A stretch of DNA of 64,000 bases from Arthrobacter sp. EpRS71 (GCF_001512285.1 NZ_LNUV01000006.1:1786361-1850360); one strand, 5' to 3'; counted from the stretch's first letter, positions 1 through 9,574 are shown. A program made the numbers and translations. Notes: generated from the letters alone by a model not told the origin.

Positions 1-1248
1 GATGGCGAGCAAACCGGGGACGTGCCAGCCGCCGGAGTACCAGAATCGGCTGCCGGGCTGCTCGTCAAAGAGGTCATCGCCGCTGTAGTGGTTGCGTCGG
101 AGGATGACGTCCGTGGCGAAGACGGTCATGGTGGGCCCGGAGATGAGGACCAGGAGCTGCAGCATGAGGTTCACGGCGTCCAGCAGGCTGGTGGACATGA
201 CGAGATAGATGGTCAGCGCTGTGCCGATCGCTCCAACTACCACCGCCGAAGGGATGCGGCGGATGGGGACGCCGATGGACTGGAACGCCATGCTCGCCGT
301 GTAGGTGGTCATGCCGTTGAGTGCGATGGTGTTGATGATGACGCCCACCACGAAGATGGGCCCGAGCCAGGCCGGGAGCAGGGCCAGAAGCGCCGATTCG
401 ATGCCACGATCCATCGTTGCGGCGTCAATCCCTGTTGCGAGCAATGCGCCCACTGAGGTGAAGAAGATGGCTGGCAGGGCGCCGCCGAGCGCTGTGGCGG
501 CGATGATGTGCGAAGGCTTGGTGGATTTGGGGAGGTAGCGCGCCAGGTCCGGGCTATTTGAGTAGGACAGGGGAGAGGAAGCGAGGATGGCGCATCCGAT
601 GGTCATCGCAGACCATAGCGGTACACCCTCCAGCGGTGCAGGAGCCGTGTAGCCCCACTGCACATGGGGCAGGACGAAGGCCGTCACCAGCAGGAAGATG
701 ACCAGCAGCACGGAGGCAACCACGGGGTAGCTGCGCAGGATCAGGCTGTGCCCGAACACAGCCACCAGCACGGTGATGGCGGCAACAATAATGGTGACGA
801 GCACCGGCACGAGGACGGGATCGGTGAAGCCAATCTGCGCCAGGAGCTCGGCGCCCATGAACGAGGACGCGAGCCAGTTGAGTGCCAGGAAAACGGCGGA
901 AATGAACCAGCCAAAGAAGGCGACAACCACCCTGTTCCCGCGGATTCCGTAGATGGCCCTTGTGACGACGGAGCCGGAGGTGCCTGCCGCCGGGCCGCTG
1001 GTGGCCACGATGCCGGTGAGGATCCACAGGAGGTTGCCCGCGATGATGACCAGGAAAGCCTGCCAGAGTTCCATGCCCAGCAGGATGAGCGTGGCGCCCA
1101 CCGTGAAGTTGAGGACGCTGACGTTTGGGGCGGCCCACACCGGGAAGAGGTCCCGGGCGCGGCCATGGCGTTCGGACGAATCGATGATTTCAATGCCGCG
1201 TTTTTCGGGGTGGGCAAGGGGTTCGGGATAGCTGACCGCATCGGTCAT
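1..1248 (-). CDS. NCS1-family purine/cytosine-type permease (partial, C-terminus outside window)
   Basis: An open frame begins at the ATG whose complement is 1246-1248 and runs unbroken to base 1, so the C-terminus is missing. The roughly 416 visible residues begin MTDAVSYPEPLAHPEKRGIE and continue with about ten hydrophobic segments. NPxxSxL-like text near the first membrane segment (WAAPNVSVLNFTVGATLILL) and SNSPDLARYLPK in the middle fit nucleobase:cation symporter-1 proteins, which import cytosine, purines, uracil, allantoin or hydantoins across the cytoplasmic membrane. The substrate cannot be told from sequence alone. It is divergent from the TetR gene at 1376, and the 127-bp gap holds overlapping inverted repeats, so TetR control is likely. 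Confidence 0.85.
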   Translation of the reverse strand, partial: MTDAVSYPEPLAHPEKRGIEIIDSSERHGRARDLFPVWAAPNVSVLNFTVGATLILLGMELWQAFLVIIAGNLLWILTGIVATSGPAAGTSGSVVTRAIYGIRGNRVVVAFFGWFISAVFLALNWLASSFMGAELLAQIGFTDPVLVPVLVTIIVAAITVLVAVFGHSLILRSYPVVASVLLVIFLLVTAFVLPHVQWGYTAPAPLEGVPLWSAMTIGCAILASSPLSYSNSPDLARYLPKSTKPSHIIAATALGGALPAIFFTSVGALLATGIDAATMDRGIESALLALLPAWLGPIFVVGVIINTIALNGMTTYTASMAFQSIGVPIRRIPSAVVVGAIGTALTIYLVMSTSLLDAVNLMLQLLVLISGPTMTVFATDVILRRNHYSGDDLFDEQPGSRFWYSGGWHVPGLLAI

Positions 1249-1320
1249 GTGGGGGTGGGACAACGCTGTTCCTCTCGGGCAAGGACCGGTTCGCAACGCT
1301 GGGATGCCGATCCATGGACG

Positions 1321-1365
1321 CTATTGATCGCGTGACCAACGAGCTATTGGTCACTAATCCAATAG
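1321..1365. promoter_or_regulatory. Overlapping inverted repeats, probable TetR operator
   Basis: GTGACCAA (1332-1339) is matched by TTGGTCAC (1347-1354) across 7 nt. The right arm is reused in a second repeat, CTATTGG (1344-1350) with CCAATAG (1359-1365) across 8 nt. An outer CTATTG (1321-1326) also pairs with CAATAG. The block sits between the divergent permease and TetR genes, as expected for an autoregulatory operator. The assignment to TetR is inferred from position. Confidence 0.6.
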
Positions 1366-1375
1366 ACTGAACGGC

Positions 1376-2017
1376 ATGGTGTCAAGCCCCACATCGCAGC
1401 GCGTCCGAAAATTACCTGACGAGCGCCGCGCCGAGATCCTTTCCGAAGCCGCTTCCATCGCCTTGGGTGAGGGGTTGGAACGGATTACCCTCCGCGCCGT
1501 CGCCGACCGTCTGGGTGTGCGGCCCGGCCTGATCAGCCACTACTATCCGGCCGCTGAGGACTTGGTGATCGCCGCCTTTGTGCGCGCTGTGTCGGAAGAG
1601 CGGGAAGAGTTGTTTCCCGACGCCGGAACCCCACTCGAGCGCATGGCCCACCTGGTCTCGCGCAGCGAAGGTCCCGAAGCCTTGGAGCTCAGCCGGCTAT
1701 GGCTCAATGCCCGGCACCTTTGCCGGTTTATTCCGGCGTTGACCGAGGCGCTGCTGGGTCAGGAATACCTGGATCGCAACCGGCTGACCGCCCTCATTGA
1801 GGATGGCGTCGCCTCCGGCGACTTTGTGGTGGAGGACCCCTTTGCGGCGTGCATCCGCATCTGGGTGGCCATTGACGGCGTAGGCTCCTACGTCAACAAT
1901 GCCGAGGTCTTCGATGACGAGGCATTTACGCGGTTCGTCACCGACGTGGCCGAATGGTCGCTGGGCGTTCCGGCAGGCGGGCTACGGGCGGCCGTGGACA
2001 GGCTTCAGGCCGCCTGA
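1376..2017 (+). CDS. TetR/AcrR-family transcriptional regulator
   Basis: 213 aa. The N-terminal helix-turn-helix (about residues 18-62: RRAEILSEAASIALGEG, then LRAVADRLGVRPGLISHYY) is typical of TetR regulators, and the BetI-like C-terminal half is helical and ligand-binding by family. It is divergent from the NCS1 permease at 1-1248 with overlapping palindromes between them, so it probably represses the permease and itself in response to the permease substrate. The ATG at 1376 lies only 11 nt after the last operator arm with no clear ribosome site, so translation may start on a very short leader. The ligand is unknown. Confidence 0.85.
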   Translation: MVSSPTSQRVRKLPDERRAEILSEAASIALGEGLERITLRAVADRLGVRPGLISHYYPAAEDLVIAAFVRAVSEEREELFPDAGTPLERMAHLVSRSEGPEALELSRLWLNARHLCRFIPALTEALLGQEYLDRNRLTALIEDGVASGDFVVEDPFAACIRIWVAIDGVGSYVNNAEVFDDEAFTRFVTDVAEWSLGVPAGGLRAAVDRLQAA

Positions 2018-2246
2018 CACCCGTGTTGTTGAGCTGTCGCATTACCCTTACGGCCGCTTAATCAGTATCCTGATTACTTATCTGGTAAACCGGATGATGC
2101 TGTTTGGGCTGTTTGCCTGGGCCGCACGTGGCTGAAGCAGTCGGCCGCGCGGCCATCGTGAAAGTTTGATTGACGGCATTGCCTGGGTGGCGCAAGGACA
2201 GTAGTTGGGTCCGTGGCTCCGGGTATGTCTGAAGGACGTGACATTC

Positions 2247-3692
2247 GTGGGCAACAACTACGAGGCCGTAGACCCCCATCTCCCCACCTCCGGCACAACT
2301 GCGGAAACAGAAACAGGCGCCACTGAAACACTCGGCGGCCGCTACCAGCTGGGATCCCTGCTGGGCAGGGGCGCCATGTCCGCCGTGTACCAGGCGACGG
2401 ACCTGCTGCTTGGCCGCGAGGTAGCCATCAAAATTTTCCTGCCCGGTTCAGGCGACGAATCGTTCCAAGCCCGCCAGGAGAACGAGATGCGGCTCCTGGC
2501 CGCTTTTGACCACCCAGGACTGGTGGCCGCCTTCGATGCCGGGGTGGATACACGCAACCACGAAGAACGCGCTTATCTGGTCATGGAACTGGCCGAAGGC
2601 CGGGATTTGCGCGCCGTGCTCACCGATGGACCGCTCACCGTTCCGGAAACCGCGCGGATCGGAATCCGGCTCTCCGGGGCACTGTCCCAGGTTCATGAAC
2701 AGGGCGTGATCCACCGCGACATCAAACCAGCCAACATCCTGGTATCCGACGACGACGGCCTGGGACAGCAGTCAGTGAAACTGGCGGACTTCGGCGTCGC
2801 ACTGGTCATGAACGACCACCGCCTCACCGCAACAGGCTTCACCGTGGGGACCGCCCAGTACCTCAGCCCCGAGCAGGCCCAGGGACTGGCGCTGACCCCC
2901 GCCAGCGACATTTACTCGCTGGGCCTGGTACTCCTCGAATGCCTCACCGGAAAAGCTGAATACCCGGGAACTCCCATAGAGACCGCATCAGCCCGACTTC
3001 ACCGCGCCCCGCAGATCCCCGTGGAATTGCCCGGTCCGCTGCGCGGGCTGCTCGAAGCCATGACAGATATGGACCCCCACAAGCGCCCCACGGCACACGA
3101 CGTGGAGCAGGCGCTTGCCGAGGAAGGGATCCAGTCCGGGCGAAGGACCGCGCTGCTGCCTGCCGCCCCGTCGCGGCCGCCACTGCACACGGCCCAAACA
3201 CGCTCAAGCCCAACCAGGCGGCAGGCCACCGTTACCAACCTCAGGGACTTCAGCAAACGCCGACCCAAGACCGTTCGTGGCGTGGCCGCGGCGGCGGTGA
3301 CCATTCCGATCGCCCTGCTGATCCTCTCTCAGGGACTCGCACCCACGGGCAACACGATGGATCCCTCCCAACCCGCGGACACTGGTGTCTCGCAAGCGGA
3401 TCCGCAGCCGACTGCGCCGGTTGTCCCCGATGTCCCGGTTGCCCCGGCGCCCGCCGACGCTGAGCCCGCCGACGCCGGTAAACCGGATGCTGGCACTTCC
3501 GGCGTCCAGCCTGCCGAGGTAGTCACTGTGCAGGACGCGGTGCAGGACCCGGCGACCACGCCAGTGCAAGCACCGGCACCAGCCTCCGCTGTGGTGCCGG
3601 GCGAAGACGTAGCAAACACAGCCAAGGACAAGAGCGGCGGCAGGAGCGAGAAAAAGCCCGAGAAGGCTAAGGGACCCGGCGAGGGCAAGTAG
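2247..3692 (+). CDS. Membrane-anchored Ser/Thr protein kinase (PknB-type, no PASTA domains)
   Basis: About 480 aa. The kinase domain spans roughly residues 30-290 and shows the glycine loop (LGRGAMSAVYQA), the VAIKIF lysine, the catalytic HRDIKPANI loop, DFG, and SPE in the activation segment. A basic juxtamembrane stretch precedes one membrane helix (AAAAVTIPIALLILSQGLA). The outer tail is about 120 residues of Pro/Ala/Asp-rich low complexity ending in Lys/Glu, in place of the PASTA repeats of PknB. I prefer the GTG at 2247, 10 nt after GAAGGA; GTG 2238 is too close to it. A hairpin at 3715-3738 ends the gene. The substrates are unknown. Confidence 0.85.
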   Translation: MGNNYEAVDPHLPTSGTTAETETGATETLGGRYQLGSLLGRGAMSAVYQATDLLLGREVAIKIFLPGSGDESFQARQENEMRLLAAFDHPGLVAAFDAGVDTRNHEERAYLVMELAEGRDLRAVLTDGPLTVPETARIGIRLSGALSQVHEQGVIHRDIKPANILVSDDDGLGQQSVKLADFGVALVMNDHRLTATGFTVGTAQYLSPEQAQGLALTPASDIYSLGLVLLECLTGKAEYPGTPIETASARLHRAPQIPVELPGPLRGLLEAMTDMDPHKRPTAHDVEQALAEEGIQSGRRTALLPAAPSRPPLHTAQTRSSPTRRQATVTNLRDFSKRRPKTVRGVAAAAVTIPIALLILSQGLAPTGNTMDPSQPADTGVSQADPQPTAPVVPDVPVAPAPADAEPADAGKPDAGTSGVQPAEVVTVQDAVQDPATTPVQAPAPASAVVPGEDVANTAKDKSGGRSEKKPEKAKGPGEGK

Positions 3693-3714
3693 CCCCAACC
3701 GAGCGAATTAACGC

Positions 3715-3738
3715 ACGACGGCGACCTGCCGCCGTCGT
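3715..3738. terminator. Bidirectional hairpin terminator
   Basis: ACGACGGCG (3715-3723) pairs perfectly with CGCCGTCGT (3730-3738) over a 6-nt loop. It lies between the convergent kinase and deacetylase genes. There is no strong T-run. Confidence 0.55.
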
Positions 3739-3774
3739 ACCCTGTGGCCCGCGATGTTCGGCCTGCCGCGAAGG

Positions 3775-5259
3775 TCAGCGTCCGGCGACGCACCCCGGGG
3801 CGGTGCCGCGGCATTTGTACGATGCCCCCGGCTTCAGGTCGATCCCCCCGAAAAGCTGCGGGAGTGTGACCAGATAGAAGCCCTTGCCTTTGAGCTGGGT
3901 GATGAGTTCGCTCTGGCCGTCCACGGTGGAAGCGTGGACGTCGTGGAGGAGGATGATGGAGCCGGGTTTGACCAGGCCCATGATCCGGGGGAGGAAAGCT
4001 GCCTTGCTCTTCGATTGCCAATCCATGGAGTCCACATCCCAGAGGATCTGGGGCAATCCGACCGAGGCAGCAACTGACGTATTGGTGGCTCCGTAGGGTG
4101 GCCGCACATAGGCCGGCACCACTCCCGTCGCTTTCTCAATGGCGTACCGGGCCCCCTGGACTTCATTCGCGATGCCCGCGGGCGGCAGTTTGGTGAGGTA
4201 CGGGTGGCTCATGGTGTGGTTTGCGATGGTGTGACCCGCAGCCGCCACGGCCTTCGCCACCGTCGGATTGGCCCTGACGTATCCGCCCTGCTGGAAGAAC
4301 GTGGCAAAGACATGGTGTTTTTCGAGAATTGCCAGAAGACGGGTGGTTTGGGCGTTGGGTCCGTCGTCGTAGGTGAGTGCCGCGCAGGCCACGAGATCGC
4401 AGTTGATGTGAGCGGCGCCGCCGCGGTCGGGCTGGGGAGCATTGAAGGGTGCGCCGGTGATCACTGCGGTGCGAAAAGCCTCGCCTGCCGGCGAAATGAC
4501 GTCGGCTGTTGCGTCGGCGTTCAGAGTCACGGTGACGGGGTGGGGGAGCATTGCGCCTGTTCCGGGGTCCCGGTGGAGGGTGACGCTGAGGAGCCCCTGG
4601 GTGGTGAAGGCGACGGCGGTGAGCAACCCGGCGTCATCAGCGGAAAGTGGTGCCGGGGCGGGCGCGGGGGTCGCTGTACTCGGGGCTGTGGTGCGGCGCG
4701 GGCTGATGGCTTCGGCGAGTATTGTCCGCACAGTGCCGGTCATCCCCGGTTTAATCAAGGCGGCACTGCCAGTGACAACGCCCGTGCCGAGATCCTCATA
4801 GGTGATCTCGTCGACGAGACCGGTGGGGACGCCGTCGTTCATTGTTGTTTGCACAAATCTGGACCCAACAATGCTTCCGGTGGCCAGGACGATTTCGTGG
4901 GTCACCGAGACGCCGTCGGCAAGGAGCGCGCCGGGGGTGGCCGGCAGCGCCGCGGGTTCGTGGCGTCCGCCGGCCCGGGCATCGAAAATACGGAGCAGCC
5001 GGGCATCGAGCTTGTTGTTTAAGCTCCAGGCCCCGTTGATGTACTGCCACGTCGCCACGGTAGGCGCTGCTCCTGCCGTACGCGTGGTCATGTCAATGGT
5101 TGTTCCTTGCAGGGAAATCCTGGCCGGTGCCTCGCCGATCACCGCGAGGGGTGCGGCGGCTTTTGGCTGAGCTGGCAGGGGAACGCAGGCGGCCATGAAG
5201 AGCACGATGACGACGAGGGGGATCGTGAACGGTGAGCGGACTGGGGCGGGCCGCTGCAA
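3775..5259 (-). CDS. Secreted or lipid-anchored polysaccharide deacetylase (NodB domain, CE4)
   Basis: 494 aa. The N-terminus has a membrane signal ending FMAAC, close to a lipobox, so the protein is exported and possibly lipid-modified. The last 200 residues form a NodB fold: LTYDDGPN (motif 1 with catalytic and metal Asp), HTMSHPYL (metal-binding HxxxH), RPPYGA (motif 3), DVDSMDW (motif 4) and IILLHDVH (motif 5). Such enzymes remove acetyl groups from peptidoglycan or other cell-wall glycans. The first 280 residues are unassigned and beta-rich. The TTG start at 5259 follows AGGAAA. It is convergent with the Ser/Thr kinase. Confidence 0.85.
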   Translation of the reverse strand: MQRPAPVRSPFTIPLVVIVLFMAACVPLPAQPKAAAPLAVIGEAPARISLQGTTIDMTTRTAGAAPTVATWQYINGAWSLNNKLDARLLRIFDARAGGRHEPAALPATPGALLADGVSVTHEIVLATGSIVGSRFVQTTMNDGVPTGLVDEITYEDLGTGVVTGSAALIKPGMTGTVRTILAEAISPRRTTAPSTATPAPAPAPLSADDAGLLTAVAFTTQGLLSVTLHRDPGTGAMLPHPVTVTLNADATADVISPAGEAFRTAVITGAPFNAPQPDRGGAAHINCDLVACAALTYDDGPNAQTTRLLAILEKHHVFATFFQQGGYVRANPTVAKAVAAAGHTIANHTMSHPYLTKLPPAGIANEVQGARYAIEKATGVVPAYVRPPYGATNTSVAASVGLPQILWDVDSMDWQSKSKAAFLPRIMGLVKPGSIILLHDVHASTVDGQSELITQLKGKGFYLVTLPQLFGGIDLKPGASYKCRGTAPGCVAGR

Positions 5260-5344
5260 GGATTTCCTACCGGGCGTACGAGGTGGCCATGCCTCGAATG
5301 ATGACAGTTTGAGAGGCTAGGGACCGGGCGACACCCCGGAGTAG

Positions 5345-6574
5345 CTACAAGCCTGCCGGAAAACTAACTGCCACCGTGGTTCCACCGCCGGGAGTTTCGG
5401 CCAAAGTGAGGTCGCCCCCATGTGCCTGGGCAATGCTGTTGCACGTGGCCAGGCCGAGTCCGGAACCCGGGCCGTCGCCTTCCCTCCGCAGACGCACCAA
5501 CGGCTCCAAGGCTTTGGCGCGATCCTCGGGCTTAATGCCCTTGCCGTTGTCCGCCACGAAGATCGTGGCGCCGTGATAGTTGGAAACCCCGCTGATCCGG
5601 ACGCGGAGATCGCGATCAGGACTGCGGTAGTTCATGGCGTTGGAGAGCAGGTTCTGCAACAGTGTGCGGAGTTGACCACGGTCCGCATGGAGACTCAGAT
5701 CTTCAACTTCCACGATCCGATGGTTCTCAATGCCCAGGTCACGAGCAACCTCCTCCGTGACCTGACGAAGGGAAACGTGGCTGGGTTGTACAGTGCCGCC
5801 CACCCGTGAGTAGCTCAGGACGTCCTCCAGCATGCCCAGCATCCGCCGTCCGCTGGAGCCGATCCGGTCCAGGTAGCGCGCGGCGGTGCTGTTCGGTTCG
5901 ACGTCGGGATCGTCTTCCACCAGTTCCACATAGCCCAGGATGGTGGTGAGGGGAATGCGGAGATCGTGGCTGACGCGTCCGGCAAACCCTGCGAGCTTGG
6001 CGTTGCTGTCCCTCAGCTCGGCGTAGGTACGATCCAGCTGTACGGTGCGGTGCTGCAGCTCCAACAACTCCACCACCTGCTTCGCCAAGACCTCCAGCAT
6101 GCTCACCTGTTCGGGGCGAAGATTCTTGGTTTTGTCCGAGAAGACGCACAAAGTTCCAGGGACGAAGCCGGATTCTGTCTGCAACGGGACCGAGGCGTAA
6201 AAGCGGACCCTCCCGATTTCACCGGTCACGAAGGGATTGTCGGCGAACCGCGGATCCTGCGACGCGTCCGCCACCACGGTCCTTTCACGGGAGAGGAACA
6301 CCTTGGCGCACATGGAATCCTCACGTGAGCAGATGCCGGGGTCCACGCCCCACGCGCCGATCTGGTGCTGGTACTCCGCGCTGATGATGTTGACCACGCC
6401 AAAGGGAGCATCGCACAGCTCGGTGGCGAGCCGCACCAGGTTCTGCAGGGCACTCATCACGGCGGCATTGGGAAGAAGGGTGGAATCCACGGCAGGGTCC
6501 AGACCATATTCCTGCAATTCCAAGTCCCGGCTGATGTCATCAGTGAAGGACAGCTGCCCGTGAACTTCCGTCAT
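5345..6574 (-). CDS. GAF-domain sensor histidine kinase
   Basis: 409 aa, with no membrane segment. A GAF domain covers about residues 45-190 (FGVVNIIS to LGEVLAKQ-type helix). It is followed by a HisKA helix with the phospho-acceptor in RVSHDLRIPLTTILGY and a HATPase domain with N box LLQNLLSNAMNY, G1 VADNGKGI and G2 GSGLGLA. It is therefore a cytoplasmic kinase that senses a small molecule or redox or light state through GAF. No response regulator gene is adjacent, so it is an orphan here. The ATG at 6574 has GGGGAG upstream. It is divergent from the MFS gene at 6653. Confidence 0.88.
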   Translation of the reverse strand: MTEVHGQLSFTDDISRDLELQEYGLDPAVDSTLLPNAAVMSALQNLVRLATELCDAPFGVVNIISAEYQHQIGAWGVDPGICSREDSMCAKVFLSRERTVVADASQDPRFADNPFVTGEIGRVRFYASVPLQTESGFVPGTLCVFSDKTKNLRPEQVSMLEVLAKQVVELLELQHRTVQLDRTYAELRDSNAKLAGFAGRVSHDLRIPLTTILGYVELVEDDPDVEPNSTAARYLDRIGSSGRRMLGMLEDVLSYSRVGGTVQPSHVSLRQVTEEVARDLGIENHRIVEVEDLSLHADRGQLRTLLQNLLSNAMNYRSPDRDLRVRISGVSNYHGATIFVADNGKGIKPEDRAKALEPLVRLRREGDGPGSGLGLATCNSIAQAHGGDLTLAETPGGGTTVAVSFPAGL

Positions 6575-6652
6575 GTTGTAACTCCCCCATGCGTCATTAG
6601 GATTCCCTGCCGATACTACCGGGACGCTGGCGGCGGTGGTTTACTGGGACGC

Positions 6653-8068
6653 ATGACCGAGCAGGAACCGGCCTCGGCCGTGTCTACTGACAGTATCGAT
6701 CTTTCCGTACGGACGCCCGCGCAAAGGTCCCGGACCTTCTACGGGATCCTGGTCAACACCGCCTTGGCGAACATTACTACCAGCTACCTGTGGTTCGCCC
6801 TGACGTTCTGGGTGTACTTGGAGACACGCAACGTCATTGCCACAGGAGTGATCGGCGGTGCGTACATGCTGCTGATCGCCCTCTCCAGTATCAGTTTCGG
6901 AACCTTTGTGGACCGCTACCGGAAATTGGCTGTGATGCGTTTCGCGGCAGCCTTCACCATGGTGATGTTCGTCCTCTCAGGCGTCATGTTTCTGCTGACC
7001 CCGGAGCCGGCACTGCTTGACCTGAATCAACCGTGGTTCTGGATTTTCACCATGATCATCCTGATTGGTGCAGTGGTGGAGAACATGCGGAATATTGCCC
7101 TGTCCACCACTGTCACCATCCTGATCGAACCCGATCGGCGGGCCAACGCCAACGGGCTGGTGGGCATGGTTCAAGGGCTCATGTTCATTGTCACCTCGGT
7201 CCTCTCCGGCCTGTCGGTGGGGTTGTTGGGTATGGGATGGACCGTAGTGGTAGCCCTGGTGTTGACCGCTTTGGCCTTTGCGCACTTGCTCACCCTGCGC
7301 CTGCCGGAGGAAGTAAAGGCAGCAGCCTCCGATGCTCAGGGCGGCTTCGACCTGCGGGGCTCGTGGGCTGCCGTCATGGCCATATCCGGGTTGTTCGCGC
7401 TGATTCTGTTCTCCACGTTCAACAACTTCATCGGTGGCGTCTACATGGCGCTGATGGACCCTTACGGTCTGGAGATGTTCTCCGTGGAAATGTGGGGAGT
7501 CGTCTTTGCCGTCGGTGCCACAGGCTTCATCGTGGGCGGTGCGCTGATAGGAAAGTTCGGCCTCGGCTCCAACCCCCTGCGGACCATGCTCATTGCAGTT
7601 GCGGTCATGGGACTCATCGGTGCAGTGTTCACTCTCCGCGAGTGGGCCTGGCTATACATCGCCGGAATCTGGCTCTACATGGCGCTGGTCCCCGTGGTGG
7701 AGGCGGCTGAGCAAACCGTCATCCAGAAGGTGGTTCCGCTGCCCAGGCAAGGCCGTGTGTTCGGCTTCGCCATGGCCTTCGAATCCGCAGCAGCGCCCAT
7801 CACCGCCTTCCTTATTGCCCCCATCGCCCAATTTTGGATCATCCCCTACGCCCGTTCCACAGAGGGAGCGGCCAGCCTTGAACCGTTGCTGGGCGAGGGG
7901 ATCTCCCGCGGCATCGCCCTGGTGTTCCTGGCCGCCGGCACCATCATGATCGTGGTGGCGTTGATCGCGTTCCTGACACCGGTCTACCGCCGCGTGTCTG
8001 CCTCTTATGCGCAGACAGCGGCGGAAGAACAAGAGAGTGAGAGCGCGGACTCGCCGTCCTCACACTAA
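6653..8068 (+). CDS. MFS transporter
   Basis: 471 aa with about 12 predicted membrane segments. The cytoplasmic loop after helix 2 reads FGTFVDRYRKLAVM, a form of the MFS signature between helices 2 and 3. The second half repeats the layout (GGALIGKFGLGSNPLRTM). The C-terminal tail is short and acidic. The ATG at 6653 (MTEQEPAS) is chosen over an upstream in-frame ATG at 6365 because the extra 96 codons would lie antisense inside the histidine kinase. The substrate is unknown; the general shape suits a drug or metabolite exporter. Confidence 0.85.
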   Translation: MTEQEPASAVSTDSIDLSVRTPAQRSRTFYGILVNTALANITTSYLWFALTFWVYLETRNVIATGVIGGAYMLLIALSSISFGTFVDRYRKLAVMRFAAAFTMVMFVLSGVMFLLTPEPALLDLNQPWFWIFTMIILIGAVVENMRNIALSTTVTILIEPDRRANANGLVGMVQGLMFIVTSVLSGLSVGLLGMGWTVVVALVLTALAFAHLLTLRLPEEVKAAASDAQGGFDLRGSWAAVMAISGLFALILFSTFNNFIGGVYMALMDPYGLEMFSVEMWGVVFAVGATGFIVGGALIGKFGLGSNPLRTMLIAVAVMGLIGAVFTLREWAWLYIAGIWLYMALVPVVEAAEQTVIQKVVPLPRQGRVFGFAMAFESAAAPITAFLIAPIAQFWIIPYARSTEGAASLEPLLGEGISRGIALVFLAAGTIMIVVALIAFLTPVYRRVSASYAQTAAEEQESESADSPSSH

Positions 8069-8253
8069 GGTGTCAGGATGCTGCGTGCAGGGTGATCGTG
8101 GGAGGCCACTCTCGGCGGTGCCCGTCGGCCCAGGGCCCCATGCCAAAAATCACTCTTTTCGGATGAGACGGGATGATTGACCCGTGGTGCAGGGTGGAGT
8201 CAGCCCGTGGCGCACGGGCAATCCTGCGTTTCTGCAGAGATGGAGACGGTTCC

Positions 8254-8643
8254 ATGGCTCAGGCCGACCACATCGATTACACCCTCCAGCTTGAGCCGGA
8301 CAATGTCCTTTTACTCGCATGGCACCCCGGTGTCCGTATTGAGGCCCACAACGCCCGGGCAGCCGTGGACGCGGTCAACAGATTCGCCGGCGGCAATCGC
8401 TATCCCTTATTGGTCAGAATGGCCAATGCGAGCCACTTGAGCCGCGCCGCGAGGGACGTTTTCGTCGAACCCTGCGCAGCCTCCAGGATCGCGTTGCTGG
8501 GTGAAAATGCAGTTGACAGAATCCTCGTCGACTACCAGTTGGCCGCTCAACCGGCGCCCTGCCCCACGCGGTTCTTTACGTCCAAAGCGGAGGCGACAGC
8601 TTGGCTTTTAGAAGCCGATCTGACAGCCGGCGATGACTTCTGA
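8254..8643 (+). CDS. Small STAS/SpoIIAA-like hypothetical protein
   Basis: 129 aa from the ATG at 8254 (MAQADHIDYT), which follows GGAGACGG. The alternation of strands and helices (NVLLLAWHPGV, HNARAAVDAVNRF, YPLLVRMAN, AARDVFV, RIALLG, FFTSKAEATAWLLE) resembles the small STAS/SpoIIAA-like fold found in many Arthrobacter proteins. That is a guess from pattern, and I see no catalytic motif. It overlaps the CDF transporter start by 11 nt, so the two are probably translated together. Confidence 0.7.
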   Translation: MAQADHIDYTLQLEPDNVLLLAWHPGVRIEAHNARAAVDAVNRFAGGNRYPLLVRMANASHLSRAARDVFVEPCAASRIALLGENAVDRILVDYQLAAQPAPCPTRFFTSKAEATAWLLEADLTAGDDF

Positions 8644-9574
8644 ACAGAAATCCGCAGCGCCGTCCGGAGCACCCTCCGGGCCGCTCAGATCTGAGGGACG
8701 TGCCCTGCGGGTGTCCTTGTGGGTCTCTGCCTTTTCTGCCGCCGGGGCACTGATCGTGGGCCTGGTCAGCGGGACCAGGATCATCGTCTTCGACGGTGCC
8801 TACATGGGCATTGGCCTGATCCTATCGGCCGTTTCCTTGACGGCGTCCTCCGCGTCAGCTTCCGGGCCAACCCGACGCTTTCCTTTCGGACGGGACGCAC
8901 TAACGCCTTTGGTGGTGTTGATCCAGGGGATCGCTGTGGCAGCCACTCTGCTGGTGGCTGCGGGAGACGCGGTGCTTGTCCTTCGCGACGGCGGTGCCCC
9001 GGTCAGTCCCTTCATCATCGCAATGTACGGGGCAATCACCGCCGCTATCGGATTCCTGGTGGCCTGGTGGATGCGGCGCGCCGCACCGGACTCGGACTTG
9101 GCGGGAGCGGAGGTTGCGCAGTGGCGGGCAGGAGCCATCCTGAGCGTCATGATGGTCCTCGGCGCCGGGGTGGCCTTGGTCCTGCAGGCCAGGGGGTTGG
9201 AGGACGTTGCACTCTACGTCGACCCCGTGCTGGTGCTCATTGCCTGCCTGATCCTCGCGTATATCCCCATCGGCTTGATCCGGACGGGTTTGAACGAGTT
9301 ACTCGAGGGTGCACCCTCCAAAGAGATCGACGCCGCCATCACCGACGCGGTGCGATCCGTCAGGGAACACTACGGCCTGCAGGAGCCACTGGTCCGGTCC
9401 GGCAAGGTGGGGCGCAAGCTCTACGTGGAGGTCGATTTTGTGGTGGCAGGAACCGATTGGAACGTTGGCGAGGAGGATTCCGTCCGCCGGGCGGTGGTGG
9501 CGGCGCTGGAGCCCTTGGGCTTGGATGTCTGGGCTTATGTGTCGCTCACAGCGGACCCCGAACTCTTCGAGTAG
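8633..9574 (+). CDS. Cation diffusion facilitator (CDF) family transporter
   Basis: 313 aa with six predicted membrane helices (residues 25-220), followed by a C-terminal cytoplasmic domain of about 90 residues (IDAAITDAVRSVREHYG to AYVSLTAD), the normal CDF layout for divalent-metal efflux. The usual HxxxD metal pair is not obvious: helix 2 reads FDGAYMGIG and helix 5 VALYVDPVLVL. Asp is therefore kept where family members normally pair His and Asp, and the ion may not be zinc. It overlaps the small STAS-like gene by 11 nt. Confidence 0.8.
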   Translation: MTSEQKSAAPSGAPSGPLRSEGRALRVSLWVSAFSAAGALIVGLVSGTRIIVFDGAYMGIGLILSAVSLTASSASASGPTRRFPFGRDALTPLVVLIQGIAVAATLLVAAGDAVLVLRDGGAPVSPFIIAMYGAITAAIGFLVAWWMRRAAPDSDLAGAEVAQWRAGAILSVMMVLGAGVALVLQARGLEDVALYVDPVLVLIACLILAYIPIGLIRTGLNELLEGAPSKEIDAAITDAVRSVREHYGLQEPLVRSGKVGRKLYVEVDFVVAGTDWNVGEEDSVRRAVVAALEPLGLDVWAYVSLTADPELFE

